Positions 41,800-51,400 of a stretch of 64,000 bases of DNA are shown here, one piece after another (within the stretch, counting starts at the first letter, position 1; the number at the start of each line of letters is the position of its first letter). This DNA is from JAUIJL01 sp965366625 (GTDB lineage: Bacteria > Acidobacteriota > Thermoanaerobaculia > Multivoradales > J023). The notes under the pieces are model-generated. The model ran no database searches. It was not told the origin of the DNA and saw nothing but the letters and a program-made list of their open reading frames with translations. The position numbers and the translations under genes are program-made. The stretch covers positions 66,166 through 130,165 of the forward strand of contig CBDUGP010000010.1 in NCBI GenBank assembly GCA_965366625.1, written 5' to 3'.

Positions 41800-44159
41800 G
41801 CGTCTTCGGTACCTCGATAAAACGCCGTGAAGATCCAGCCCTGATCACCGGCAAGGGCAAATACACCGACGATCTCGTGCGTCCCGGCATGTGTTTCGCC
41901 GCCATCGTCCGCAGCCCCCACGCTCACGCGCGCATCACCTCCATCGACACATCCCGAGCCGCAAGGGTTCCCGGCGTGGTGGCGGTATTCACCGGCCAAG
42001 ACTTGGTTCAAGGCGAAGCGGGCGGCGTGGTGCCGACCTGCTGGCTGCTACCCAACTTGGTGACCCCGGACCATCCCATTCTGGCCAAAGACGTGGTTCG
42101 CCACGTCGGTGACGGAGTCGCCGTGGTGGTCGCAGAGGACCGCTACACCGCCCATGACGCGGCCGAGCTGGTAGAGGTTGAATACGAGCACCTGGATGCC
42201 GTCACCGACGTCGTGGCCGCCCTCGAGCCCGGGGCTCCTCAGGTCCACCCTGAAGCGGCCGGAAACGTCGCCTTCGACTGGGACTTGGGCGACAAAGAGA
42301 AAACCGAGGCCGCGTTTTCCCAAGCCGCACATACCGTATCCCTCGACCTGCGCAACAGTCGCTTAATCCCCCACGCCATCGAGCCTCGCGGGGCGCTGGC
42401 GGAGTGGGACGACGCCAAAGGCGAGCTGACGGTGTGGGTCACCTCCCAGAATCCCCACGTCCACCGGCTGCTGATGACTTTGGCTTCGATCGGTCTGCCG
42501 GAGCACAAAATTCGAGTGATCGCGCCCGAGGTCGGGGGTGGATTCGGCTCCAAGATCCATCATTATCCCGACGAAGCGATCACCGCGTGGTGTGCCATGA
42601 ACACGGGACGACCGGTGAAATGGGTCGCGACCCGCTCCGAGACCAATCTCACCGACGCCCACGGCAGGGATCACGCCAGCCATGCGGAGCTGGCCCTCGA
42701 CGCCGACGGCAAAATCGTCGGATTGAGGGTGGAAACCAAGGCCGCCATGGGGGCGTACCTCTCCACCTTCGCGCCTGCCGTGCCGACCTATCTCTACGGC
42801 ACCTTACTTTCAGGGCAATACGATATTCCGGCCATCCATGTCCGCACCCTCGGGACGTTCACCCACACCACTCCGGTGGATGCGTATCGCGGCGCCGGGC
42901 GACCCGAGGCCACATTCTTGATCGAGCGCATCATGGATCTCGGAGCGGCGAAAATGGGCCTCGATCCCGGTGAGTTCCGGCGCAAAAATTTCATCGCTGC
43001 CGACGCCTTCCCCTACGCCACCCAGGTGGCCTTGGAATACGACTCGGGTAATTACGGCCCGGCCTTGGACCGCGCTCTTGAGATGGTCGGTTATCAGGGC
43101 TTACGCGACGAGCAGGCGGAGCGCAGGAAGTCCGGTGACGGCAAGTTGCTCGGCATCGGCCTCTGCACCTTCATCGAAGCCTGTGGTTTGGCCCCCTCCC
43201 AGGTGGTCGGCGCCCTGGGAGCCCAAGCCGGGCTGTGGGAAAGTGCCAAGGTCCGGGTTCATCCCACGGGCTCCATCACCGTCTACTCCGGTTCCTCCGG
43301 GCACGGCCAAGGCCATGAGACCACTTTCGCCCAAATCGTCGCCGATCGCCTTGCGGTTGACGTCGATCAAGTCGAGGTGGTGCAAGGAGATACCCGCGAG
43401 GTGCAATTCGGCATGGGCACTTACGGCAGTCGTTCGGCAGCGGTCGGCGGCAGTGCCATCGCCGAAGCCGTGGACAAGGTAATTGCCAAGGGCAAGAAAA
43501 TCGCCGCCCATCTCTTGGAAGCCAGCCCAGACGACATCGTTTTTGAAAACGGCACGTTCCACGTCCAGGGTGTGCCGGCCAAGACCCAAGCTTGGGGCGA
43601 CGTGGTGCTTCAAGCCTATTTGGCCCACAACTATCCCGACGATCTGGAGCCGGGTCTCGAAGAAACCTCGTTTTACAACCCCGCCAACTTCACCTATCCC
43701 TTCGGCGCGCACATCGCGGTGGTGGAAATCGACCGCGATACCGGTCATGTGGAGCTGCGCCAATACGCCTGCTGTGACGACGTCGGCAATGTCATCAACC
43801 CGATGATCGTCGAAGGACAGGTTCACGGCGGTCTTGCCCAGGGCATTGGCCAAGCGTTGTGGGAAGAGGCGGTTTACGACGACTACGGGCAGCTCTTGAC
43901 CGGCACCCTGATGGACTACGCCCTGCCGCGAGCCCACATGTTGCCGTCCTTCGATACCGATCGAACCGTTACTCCTTGTCCCCACAATCCCTTGGGCGTC
44001 AAGGGGGTCGGCGAAGCGGGCACCATCGCTTCTCCGGCTGCGGTGACCAACGCGGTGGTCGACGCCCTGTCGTCCTTCGGCGTCGAGCATCTCGACATGC
44101 CGCTGACCCCGGAAAAAGTCTGGCGAGCCATGAATTCATGCGGCAACGGCCAAGGTTGA
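41796..44159 (+). CDS. coxL: Molybdenum hydroxylase large subunit, form II CoxL-like
   Basis: The 787-residue subunit binds molybdopterin-cytosine dinucleotide and the substrate. The active-site loop reads AYRGAGR at residues 363-369, which is the form II CoxL signature; genuine form I CO dehydrogenases have AYRCSFR, with Cys bridging Cu and Mo. The C-terminal GVKGVGEAG carries the catalytic Glu. So CO oxidation is unproven, and an aldehyde- or purine-type hydroxylation is equally possible. The start is ATG overlapping coxS, and the gene is followed after 9 bases by the FAD subunit. Confidence 0.93.
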   Translation: MSVFGTSIKRREDPALITGKGKYTDDLVRPGMCFAAIVRSPHAHARITSIDTSRAARVPGVVAVFTGQDLVQGEAGGVVPTCWLLPNLVTPDHPILAKDVVRHVGDGVAVVVAEDRYTAHDAAELVEVEYEHLDAVTDVVAALEPGAPQVHPEAAGNVAFDWDLGDKEKTEAAFSQAAHTVSLDLRNSRLIPHAIEPRGALAEWDDAKGELTVWVTSQNPHVHRLLMTLASIGLPEHKIRVIAPEVGGGFGSKIHHYPDEAITAWCAMNTGRPVKWVATRSETNLTDAHGRDHASHAELALDADGKIVGLRVETKAAMGAYLSTFAPAVPTYLYGTLLSGQYDIPAIHVRTLGTFTHTTPVDAYRGAGRPEATFLIERIMDLGAAKMGLDPGEFRRKNFIAADAFPYATQVALEYDSGNYGPALDRALEMVGYQGLRDEQAERRKSGDGKLLGIGLCTFIEACGLAPSQVVGALGAQAGLWESAKVRVHPTGSITVYSGSSGHGQGHETTFAQIVADRLAVDVDQVEVVQGDTREVQFGMGTYGSRSAAVGGSAIAEAVDKVIAKGKKIAAHLLEASPDDIVFENGTFHVQGVPAKTQAWGDVVLQAYLAHNYPDDLEPGLEETSFYNPANFTYPFGAHIAVVEIDRDTGHVELRQYACCDDVGNVINPMIVEGQVHGGLAQGIGQALWEEAVYDDYGQLLTGTLMDYALPRAHMLPSFDTDRTVTPCPHNPLGVKGVGEAGTIASPAAVTNAVVDALSSFGVEHLDMPLTPEKVWRAMNSCGNGQG

Positions 44160-44168
44160 GGAGCTGAA

Positions 44169-45008
44169 ATGTTTCCAGGAAATTTCGAATACGTCCGTGC
44201 CGACAACTTGAAGGAAGCCCTCACTCTGCTCAGCGGGGAGGATTGCAAGGCATTGGCCGGTGGCCACAGCCTGATTCCTTTGCTTAAGCAGCGCTTGGCC
44301 CAACCCGCCAAGCTGGTGGATATTTCCGGGCTCGAAGAGCTGAAGGGTATTGCCGTGGAAGGAGGCAAGGCTCGAATCGGAGCCCTGACCACCCACCGAC
44401 AGCTGGCCGCTTCAGAAACTTTGGCTCAGTCTGCCCAACTTCTTCCCGAGGCCGCAGCCCTGGTCGGAGACCCCCAAGTCCGCAATCGGGGGACGATCGG
44501 CGGCAATATTGCCCACGCCGACCCGGCGTCGGATCTGCCCGCGGTGTTGCTGGCCCTCAACGCCGAAATTCTCATCGTCGGCCCCGACGGTCAGCGAACC
44601 GTCAAGGCAGACGGCTTTTTTTCCGGTCTCATGGACACCGATCTCGGTGAAAACGAGGTGATCTCGCAAATCAGCTTCACGAGCCTCGGCTCAGGGGACG
44701 GCTCCGCCTATCGCAAATTCGAGCATCCGGCTTCGGGTTATGCCATCTGCGGCGCGGCTTCCGTCATTCGCGATGGCCAAGTACGGCTCGCCTTCAACGG
44801 CGTGGCGCCGGTTCCCTTCGTCGCCTCGTCGGTGAGTGACGCCCTTTCCGGCTCCGATCTCTCTGATGCCGCCATCGACTCGGCGCTGGCGGCTCTCGAG
44901 CACGAGGATCCCCTATCCGACCTGCACGCCTCGGCGGAATACCGTCTGCACTTGGCCAAGGTCTACGGCGGCCGATGCCTGCGCGCCGCCCGTGATCGAC
45001 GGGGCTGA
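44169..45008 (+). CDS. coxM: Molybdenum hydroxylase FAD-binding medium subunit, CoxM-like
   Basis: The medium subunit accepts electrons from the iron-sulfur protein and passes them onward through FAD. The 279-residue protein shows the two FAD motifs typical of CoxM: AGGHSLIPLLKQR near residue 35 and RNRGTIGGNIAHADPASDLPA near residue 105. A GAGCTGA sequence precedes the ATG by a few bases. Its stop is separated by one base from the GTG start of the MoxR-type ATPase. The S-L-M order differs from the M-S-L order of Oligotropha cox genes. Confidence 0.94.
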   Translation: MFPGNFEYVRADNLKEALTLLSGEDCKALAGGHSLIPLLKQRLAQPAKLVDISGLEELKGIAVEGGKARIGALTTHRQLAASETLAQSAQLLPEAAALVGDPQVRNRGTIGGNIAHADPASDLPAVLLALNAEILIVGPDGQRTVKADGFFSGLMDTDLGENEVISQISFTSLGSGDGSAYRKFEHPASGYAICGAASVIRDGQVRLAFNGVAPVPFVASSVSDALSGSDLSDAAIDSALAALEHEDPLSDLHASAEYRLHLAKVYGGRCLRAARDRRG

Positions 45009-45009
45009 G

Positions 45010-45900
45010 GTGACCGAGCCGTCGATTCCAACCTCCGTCGAAGCCCTGCAAGAGGCTTTGGCGGAGGTCTCCTATTTTGCGGAAGAGAGCCTCTCCACTG
45101 CCATTTTCCTCGCCCTCCGGCTGTCCAAACCCCTCTTTTTGGAAGGCGAGCCCGGCGTCGGCAAGACGGCGGTCGCCCAGGCGGTGGCAAGCTTGGTCGG
45201 GGGTCCTTTGATTCGGCTTCAATGTTACGAAGGTTTGGACATCTCGTCGGCGGCCTACGAGTGGAATTACTCCCGGCAATTGCTGCACATCCGACGACTT
45301 GAGGCGGAAGGAGAGCGGGCCGGCAAAACTTCGGATCTATACACCCGGGAGCACCTCATGCCGCGCCCCCTGCTGCGTGCCCTTGAGGAATCCACCAAAT
45401 CGAGGCCGGCGGTGCTGCTGGTCGACGAGCTGGACCGCGCCGACGAGGAATTCGAGGCTTTCCTGCTCGAGCTGCTGTCGGAATACCAGCTCACCGTGCC
45501 CGAGCTGGGCACCATCTCCGCCGAATTTCCGCCCTTTGTGTTGTTGACCTCGAATCGCACGCGCGAAGTGCACGACGCCTTACGCCGGCGCTGCCTCTAC
45601 CATTGGGTAGACTTTCCCAGCGCAGAAAAAGAGCGTCGCATTCTGCGGGTCAAAGCCCCGGGTATTGAAGAACGCTTGGCCGACGAGGTGGTGGACTTTG
45701 TCCAACGGCTGCGGCAGGACGACCTCTACAAACGCCCGGGCGTCGCCGAAACCGTAGATTGGGCCCTGGCTCTAGACGCATTGAATCAACATCACCTGAC
45801 CCCGGACAATGTCAGCCGCACCCTGGGAGCCTTGTTGAAATTCCAAGACGACCTCTCCCGCGTACAAGGCGACCGGCTTGCCGGTCTGCTGAGCGCCTGA
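45010..45900 (+). CDS. coxD: MoxR-type AAA+ ATPase, CoxD-like
   Basis: CoxD-type MoxR ATPases act with VWA proteins (CoxE) to mature the molybdenum or Mo/Cu active site. The 296-residue protein has Walker A GEPGVGKTAVA near residue 45, Walker B LLVDELDRADEEFEAFLLELL, a sensor I region PFVLLTSNRTREVHDALRRRCL (with arginine finger) and sensor II in a helical C-terminus. GTG at 45010 is preferred, with GGGG six bases upstream. An alternative GTG at 44992 would overlap coxM. The context next to coxSLM and coxE supports the maturation role. Confidence 0.9.
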   Translation: MTEPSIPTSVEALQEALAEVSYFAEESLSTAIFLALRLSKPLFLEGEPGVGKTAVAQAVASLVGGPLIRLQCYEGLDISSAAYEWNYSRQLLHIRRLEAEGERAGKTSDLYTREHLMPRPLLRALEESTKSRPAVLLVDELDRADEEFEAFLLELLSEYQLTVPELGTISAEFPPFVLLTSNRTREVHDALRRRCLYHWVDFPSAEKERRILRVKAPGIEERLADEVVDFVQRLRQDDLYKRPGVAETVDWALALDALNQHHLTPDNVSRTLGALLKFQDDLSRVQGDRLAGLLSA

Positions 45901-45910
45901 TGGAGACACC

Positions 45911-47068
45911 ATGAGCGTTCCCCCTGGCGATCCCCCGTCCAACTCGGACGGAGACGACCCCGAATCCTTCGAGTCCTTCTTCAGCCCAGAGCAAGAAGCA
46001 TGGCTCGAGCAAGCCGCAGAATTCCACGAAAAAGCCCTTGAAGGCCTGGCAGGAGGCGATGCCGAGTCGGCTCTCAAGGCATCTCAGTCCGCGCTGTCCC
46101 TCGCCGAGAAGGCCTACGGTACCGACCACCCGGACATAGCCAATGTGCTGCTGGTGCTGGGGGAAGCCCATCGGCAAATGACGACCCCCGACCAAGCGGC
46201 CTGGGCCTTTACCCGCGCGGTGAAAATTCTGGAAGCCATGGCCGACGGCGACCCCGACGTCGACCGGCTGAAGGTGCGTGCCCTAAGTTCGGTGGCCAAT
46301 TTGGAACGGGAAACCGGCCATCTGGAAGCCGCCGAGACCGTTATTTTGCGCGCCATGACCACCGCCGAATCCAACCTTCCCGAGCACGACCTCGACCTGG
46401 CCGCCCTGGTGAACGATCTAGGCCTGCTGCGCAAGGAACAGGGCCACTACTCCGAAGCAGAAAGCTGTTACGACCGCGCTCTAAAGATCTATGAGCAAAC
46501 CCTGGGCCCCGGTCATCCGGACCTGGCCGGTCTCTACGCCAACATCGCCGGTTTAGAGCACACTCGAGGGCGCCCTGAAAATGCCGAGGGGCCGGCACGC
46601 AAGGCCATCCTGTTGCGACAGCGGTTGCTCGGTGAAAACCACCCACAAGTCGCCATTGATCGCACCGCTTTGGGTGCGGTGTTGGTGGATCTGGGCCGTT
46701 TGGACGAAGCCAAGAAGCTTTACCAACCCGCCATCGAGCGACTCGAAGCCGAACTCGGTGCCGACCACTTCGAAACCGCCAATCGACGGGTCGACTGGGC
46801 CGTTCTATTGCATCGAGACGGCGAACTCCGCGAATCTGAGCAGGCTTTTCTCGCAGCCCTGGAGGTGATGGAAAAGCGAGTTGGCGCCCAACACCCCGAG
46901 GTCGGCCGCGCACGGAGCCAATACGCCCAATTGGTTTACGACCTCGGCCGGTTCGACGAAGCGCGCGAACTCTTTGCCCGCGCGCTCGCCGTGCTCGACG
47001 CCTCCTTGGGGCCCCACCATCCAGACACGAAATTCTGCCGCGAACGGTTGGCCAAGCTGCGCAAGTGA
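45911..47068 (+). CDS. TPR-repeat protein inserted between coxD and coxE
   Basis: The 385-residue product is built from six or more kinesin-light-chain-type TPRs. The repeats follow an LGPGHPDLAGLYANIAGLEHTRGRPENAE-like unit (about residues 65-380), preceded by an acidic 35-residue N-terminus. No signal peptide or catalytic motif is seen, so it is probably a cytoplasmic scaffold. It lies 10 bases after coxD and its stop overlaps the GTG of coxE, so it belongs to the operon. A TPR gene in this position is not part of the textbook cox set. It may bridge the MoxR/VWA pair or the apoenzyme; that is inference. Confidence 0.85.
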   Translation: MSVPPGDPPSNSDGDDPESFESFFSPEQEAWLEQAAEFHEKALEGLAGGDAESALKASQSALSLAEKAYGTDHPDIANVLLVLGEAHRQMTTPDQAAWAFTRAVKILEAMADGDPDVDRLKVRALSSVANLERETGHLEAAETVILRAMTTAESNLPEHDLDLAALVNDLGLLRKEQGHYSEAESCYDRALKIYEQTLGPGHPDLAGLYANIAGLEHTRGRPENAEGPARKAILLRQRLLGENHPQVAIDRTALGAVLVDLGRLDEAKKLYQPAIERLEAELGADHFETANRRVDWAVLLHRDGELRESEQAFLAALEVMEKRVGAQHPEVGRARSQYAQLVYDLGRFDEARELFARALAVLDASLGPHHPDTKFCRERLAKLRK

Positions 47069-48207
47069 CCCAGCTGCTGAGCAACTTCGTCGCCTTTGCC
47101 GACGCCCTGCGCCGCCTGGGGGTGGATTGCTCGCCCTCCCAGCTGGAAACCCTGCTGCGAGCCCTAGAGCACGTGCCCCTGAGCCGGCGGGCTCAGTTCA
47201 AGGCCGCAGCCAGGACCTCGCTGATCCAACATCGCGAGCATCTCGACATCTTTGACCGGTTATTCGATCTTTTTTGGCATCGAGACGCGCCCAAGCCCGA
47301 TTCCGAATTTCAATTAGGGTTGCGCTTGCAACGGCTGGCGCAAAAGAAAGAGCAACGCCTCGCCCGTCCGGCTCCACAGAGCCCGGACCCTAGCTCCCTG
47401 CCCGAAGTCCAAGCCGACATTCACGAGGTGGTCTTCGAGCACAGCGCCCGGGAGCTTCTGCGACGCAAGGACTTCGCCCAGCTCACGGACCCTGAGCTGG
47501 CGCAAATAAAACGCCTGCTCGAACGACAATTCGTGCACTGGCCGCCCCGTCGAAGTCGGCGTCATCTGCCCCGGCGGCGGGGGCCCACCGCCGATTTACG
47601 GCGGACCCTGCAGCGCAGCCTGCGCCATGGTGGGGAACCGGTGGAGCTGGTCCGTCGTCGGCGCAAGCTCAAACCCCGGCCCTTGGTAGTGCTGTGCGAC
47701 ATTTCGGGTTCCATGGAAGCCTATTCGCGGATTTTCTTGCAACTCATCTACACGCTCCGAGGCGCCACCCAGCAACTCGAAGCCTTTGTGTTCGGCACCC
47801 GGCTGACCCGCATCAGCCGCGAACTCCAGCAGCGCGACGTCAACCGCGCCCTCTCCGAGGCCACGGCGAAAATCGTTGATTGGGGCGGCGGCACCCGCAT
47901 CGGCGAATCGTTCCGCGCCTTCAATCGTGATTGGGGACGCCGGGTCCTGCGACAGGGCGCGGTGGTGCTGATCGTGTCCGACGCTTGGGATCGAGGGGAA
48001 ATGGAAGTCTTGGACCGCGAAACCGAACGTATCGCCCGGCGCTGCTCCCGCCTGATTTGGCTCAACCCCCTGCTCGGGTCCGAAGGCTTCGAACCGGTGG
48101 CCTCCGGGATCCGGACGGTGCTGCCCCATTTGGACGACTTCCTGCCGATCCACAACCTGGAAAGCGTCGAGCAACTCGCCGAGCACCTGAGTCGTCTCGC
48201 GCCTTAG
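47065..48207 (+). CDS. coxE: VWA-domain maturation protein, CoxE-like
   Basis: CoxE works with the MoxR ATPase CoxD to activate the hydroxylase. The 380-residue protein has a helical N-terminal domain (about residues 1-140), an Arg/Lys-rich linker with PRRSRRHLPRRRG, and a C-terminal VWA domain. The MIDAS motif VVLCDISGSMEAYSR and the later VDWGGGTRIGES and LIVSDAWDRGEMEVL segments are present. GTG at 47065 overlaps the stop of the TPR gene. A mobile element begins 13 bases after the stop, before the convergent dnaE gene. Confidence 0.93.
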   Translation: MTQLLSNFVAFADALRRLGVDCSPSQLETLLRALEHVPLSRRAQFKAAARTSLIQHREHLDIFDRLFDLFWHRDAPKPDSEFQLGLRLQRLAQKKEQRLARPAPQSPDPSSLPEVQADIHEVVFEHSARELLRRKDFAQLTDPELAQIKRLLERQFVHWPPRRSRRHLPRRRGPTADLRRTLQRSLRHGGEPVELVRRRRKLKPRPLVVLCDISGSMEAYSRIFLQLIYTLRGATQQLEAFVFGTRLTRISRELQQRDVNRALSEATAKIVDWGGGTRIGESFRAFNRDWGRRVLRQGAVVLIVSDAWDRGEMEVLDRETERIARRCSRLIWLNPLLGSEGFEPVASGIRTVLPHLDDFLPIHNLESVEQLAEHLSRLAP

Positions 48208-48220
48208 TTACAGTTAGTTA

Positions 48221-48431
48221 GGGTCCATCCAGGAATGGATTCTCGGTGGGTCGGCGCGGCGCCCTGCGCGCGTCGCTCCGAACTCGCTCCAGCGCTGCAG
48301 TGTCGTCGCAAATTACTGATGTGTAAGATCTTAAGCCGATCTATAGGTTGTGTCGCTCAGACACGCTCGCTTTCCGTGCTCGGCGCGCCGCGCCTTCTAG
48401 ATCCTCGAAAAGGCCAAAACTGGACGGGCTC
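48221..48431 (+). mobile_element. MITE-like non-autonomous element, copy 2 (~211 bp)
   Basis: It matches copy 1 at 4412-4621 along its whole length (about 22 differences by eye) and in the same orientation. The ends are GGGTCCATCCAG and CTGGACGGGCTC, each flanked by TA, with AGTT on both sides (48216-48219 and 48433-48436). No ORF lies within. It occupies the space between convergent coxE and dnaE. Confidence 0.75.
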
Positions 48432-48445
48432 TAGTTAGGGCAGCG

Positions 48446-51400
48446 TCACCCGCCGGCTGCGACGGTTGCGGTCTCCAACGGACGCAACGGCGGGGGGCCG
48501 GCGAGCAGGCAGCAGCCGGGGGAATCTAAGAGTTGCTCGATTTGCGGCTGGAGGTTCTGATGCACCTTGATGCGGAAGGCCCCTACCTCCATCAAAATCT
48601 TCTTCTCGGCCTCATGGATTTCCAGGTAGACCGGCACCTCGGGTCCCCCGCTCATCAAGCTCTCCCGGAAAAGATCGCGCAACTTCGACAGCTTGCGCTC
48701 GATCGGCGACAATCCGGGCCGATCGACTTCCTCGGCTGCTTGTCGGTTCAAAACCTCGCTGTCGATCACCACCCGCAACGCCTGGGCCAGCTCGCGGGCC
48801 TGATCCACCGGCAACACCCTATCGACCACCACACTCGGACCGTCGTCTCGCTGCTGAAGCTTGCCGATCAAGAAGACCACTTTGTCCTCCTCCAGACGGC
48901 TTTGGAATTTGGCGTACGACTCCGAAAAAACCACCGCGTCCACGGGCCCGAGCTTGTCCTCGAAACCGAGCACGGCCATTTGTTTGCCGGCGCTACGGCC
49001 CCGTTGAATGGTGATGCGACGCACGTTGGTGATCAGGCCACCCAGAATCACCTGGCTGCCATCGGGCAAGTTGGGCAACAAGCTCGAATCCACGTTGCCG
49101 AAACGGGCCAAAGTGTCCGAGTGTTGGTCCAACGGATGGGCCGAGACGTAAAACCCGAGCACGGATTTTTCTTCTTTCAATTGGTCGACTGAATCCCAGG
49201 GCGGCACTTCTGGCAATTCCGGCGCCGGGGCTTTGGCATCTTCCGTATCCCCCGCCAACAAACCCAACAGGCTCGATTGACCGGATAGACGATCCTTAGC
49301 CGCCCGTTGCCCTGCCGTCATCGCCCCTTCCGTGGCCGCGATCAAGGCGGCCCGTGCCTCCGGGCCGTGAATGCGATCGAAGGAACCACATTTGATCAAC
49401 GCTTCGAGGGTCGATTTGTTGACCGCATTCGACGGCACCCGCTCGCAGAAATCCCACAAATTCTCGAAGGGGCCGTCCTTCTTACGCTCCTCGATGATCG
49501 CCTTAACGGCTTTTTCGCCGACGCCCTTGATCGCCGCCAATCCGAACCGAATATGGCCGTGGTTCGCGTCTTGGACCTCGCCTTCCGCAAACACCGGCGT
49601 GAATCCCACCCCCGAGGTGTTGACGTCTGGAGCTCGTACATCCGCTCCCATGTGGCCGTCGGGGAAGAGCACCCGATTGCATTCGTCGATGTACTGAACC
49701 ACCTTCTCCGTATTTCCGGCTTCGAAGGTGAGCACCGCGGCCATGTATTGAACCGGGAAGTAGGTTTTCAAATAGGCGGTTTGATAAGCGACGATCGCGT
49801 AACCCGTGGAGTGGCTTTTATTGAAACCGTATCCCGCGAATTTGAGGATCAGATCGAAGACCTCGGTGCCTTGTTTCTTCGACACACCCTTCTTCTGCGC
49901 GCCTTCCAGGAACTCCCCCTTCATGGCGTTGATCGTTTTCTCCTTTTTCTTGGAGATGGCCTTAATCAACGAGTAGGCCTGGCGCAGGGGAATATCTCCC
50001 AGCTCGTGCACGATCTGCATGACCTGCTCTTGGTAGATCATGATGCCGTAGGTCTCGGAGGTGAGACGCTGGATGATCGGATGCTGCTTCGGCACCGGCT
50101 GCTCGCGGTGTTTGCGGGCGTTGTAGTCCGGAATCAGCTCCATCGGGCCCGGACGATAGAGGGCGTTGGCAGCGATCAAATCCTCCAGGCGGTCGGGTTT
50201 CATGGAGCGCAAAAGGCGACGCATGCCGTCGGACTCAAATTGGAAAACCGAAACCGTGTCACCGCGCCGGAAGAGGTCGAGCACCTTTTGATCATCGAAT
50301 TCGAGGCGGTCCAAATCCATCGGATCCCAGGTCGCCGGCTTGAGCCCTTCGGGATCCACCGTGGCGCGAATCACGTCCTCGTCCAGGCTGGTCAAAACCA
50401 GCTGCCGAGCACGTTCGATGATCGATAGGGTCCGCAATCCCAGGAAATCCATCTTGAGCAGGCCGACCTTTTCGCAGGTCGGGCCGTCCCATTGGGTCAC
50501 CAGGATTTCCTTATCCCCTTGTTTCGCGGTCGACAAGGGCAGCACGTTCGGCAGATCTTGGTTACAGAGCACCACGCCCGCGGCGTGCACACCCGCGTGT
50601 CGGGTCAGACCCTCCAACTGACGGGCCGTGTCGATCCACTTCTTGACCTCGGGATCGTGGTTATAGACCTGCCGCAGCTCCTCGTTTTGTTCGAGGGCAT
50701 CGTCGAGGGTGATGTTGAGCTGATCGCCGACCAGCTTACAAATCCGGTCGACCTCGGGCAGCGCTCGATGCATCACCCGGCCGACGTCGCGAATAGCGGC
50801 CTTGGCCTTCAACACATTGAAGGTGATGATCTGGGCGACTTTGCCCATCGATCCCTCTTCGGAATCGTATTTTTCGCGCACGTAGTCGATGATCTCGCCA
50901 CGGCCGTCTTGGCAAATATCGATATCGATATCGGGATATTCCGAACGATCCGGATCGGTGAAACGCTCGAAGAGCAGGCCGTAGTGAACCGGGCACGCGT
51001 TGGAAAGTCCGAGGCAATAACCCACCATGGTCCCGACACCCGAGCCACGGGCGTTGGAGGGAATGCCCCGCCGCCGGGCCTCGTTGACGAAGTCCCAACA
51101 GATCAAGAAATAGGCCGAGATGATCTTGTCCGCCAAGATCTTGAGCTCTCGCTCGAGCCGAGCCCGATGCTCGTCGGTGATGCCGTCCTCGCCGTAGCGC
51201 CAAATCAAGCCGGCCTCTGCCAGCTGGCGCAGGACCTCGTCGCTTTGCACCTTGAGCTCGTCCGGAGATTCCGAATGCCGCTCAGCGTCAAAGGGCAGCA
51301 GCTCGAATTGGGAGCAAAAGGCCTTGAACCACTCGGTGGATCCTCGAACGCTGTCGATGCCCGGCAACTTGGGCTCACCCCGCACGATTTTGACCACCGG

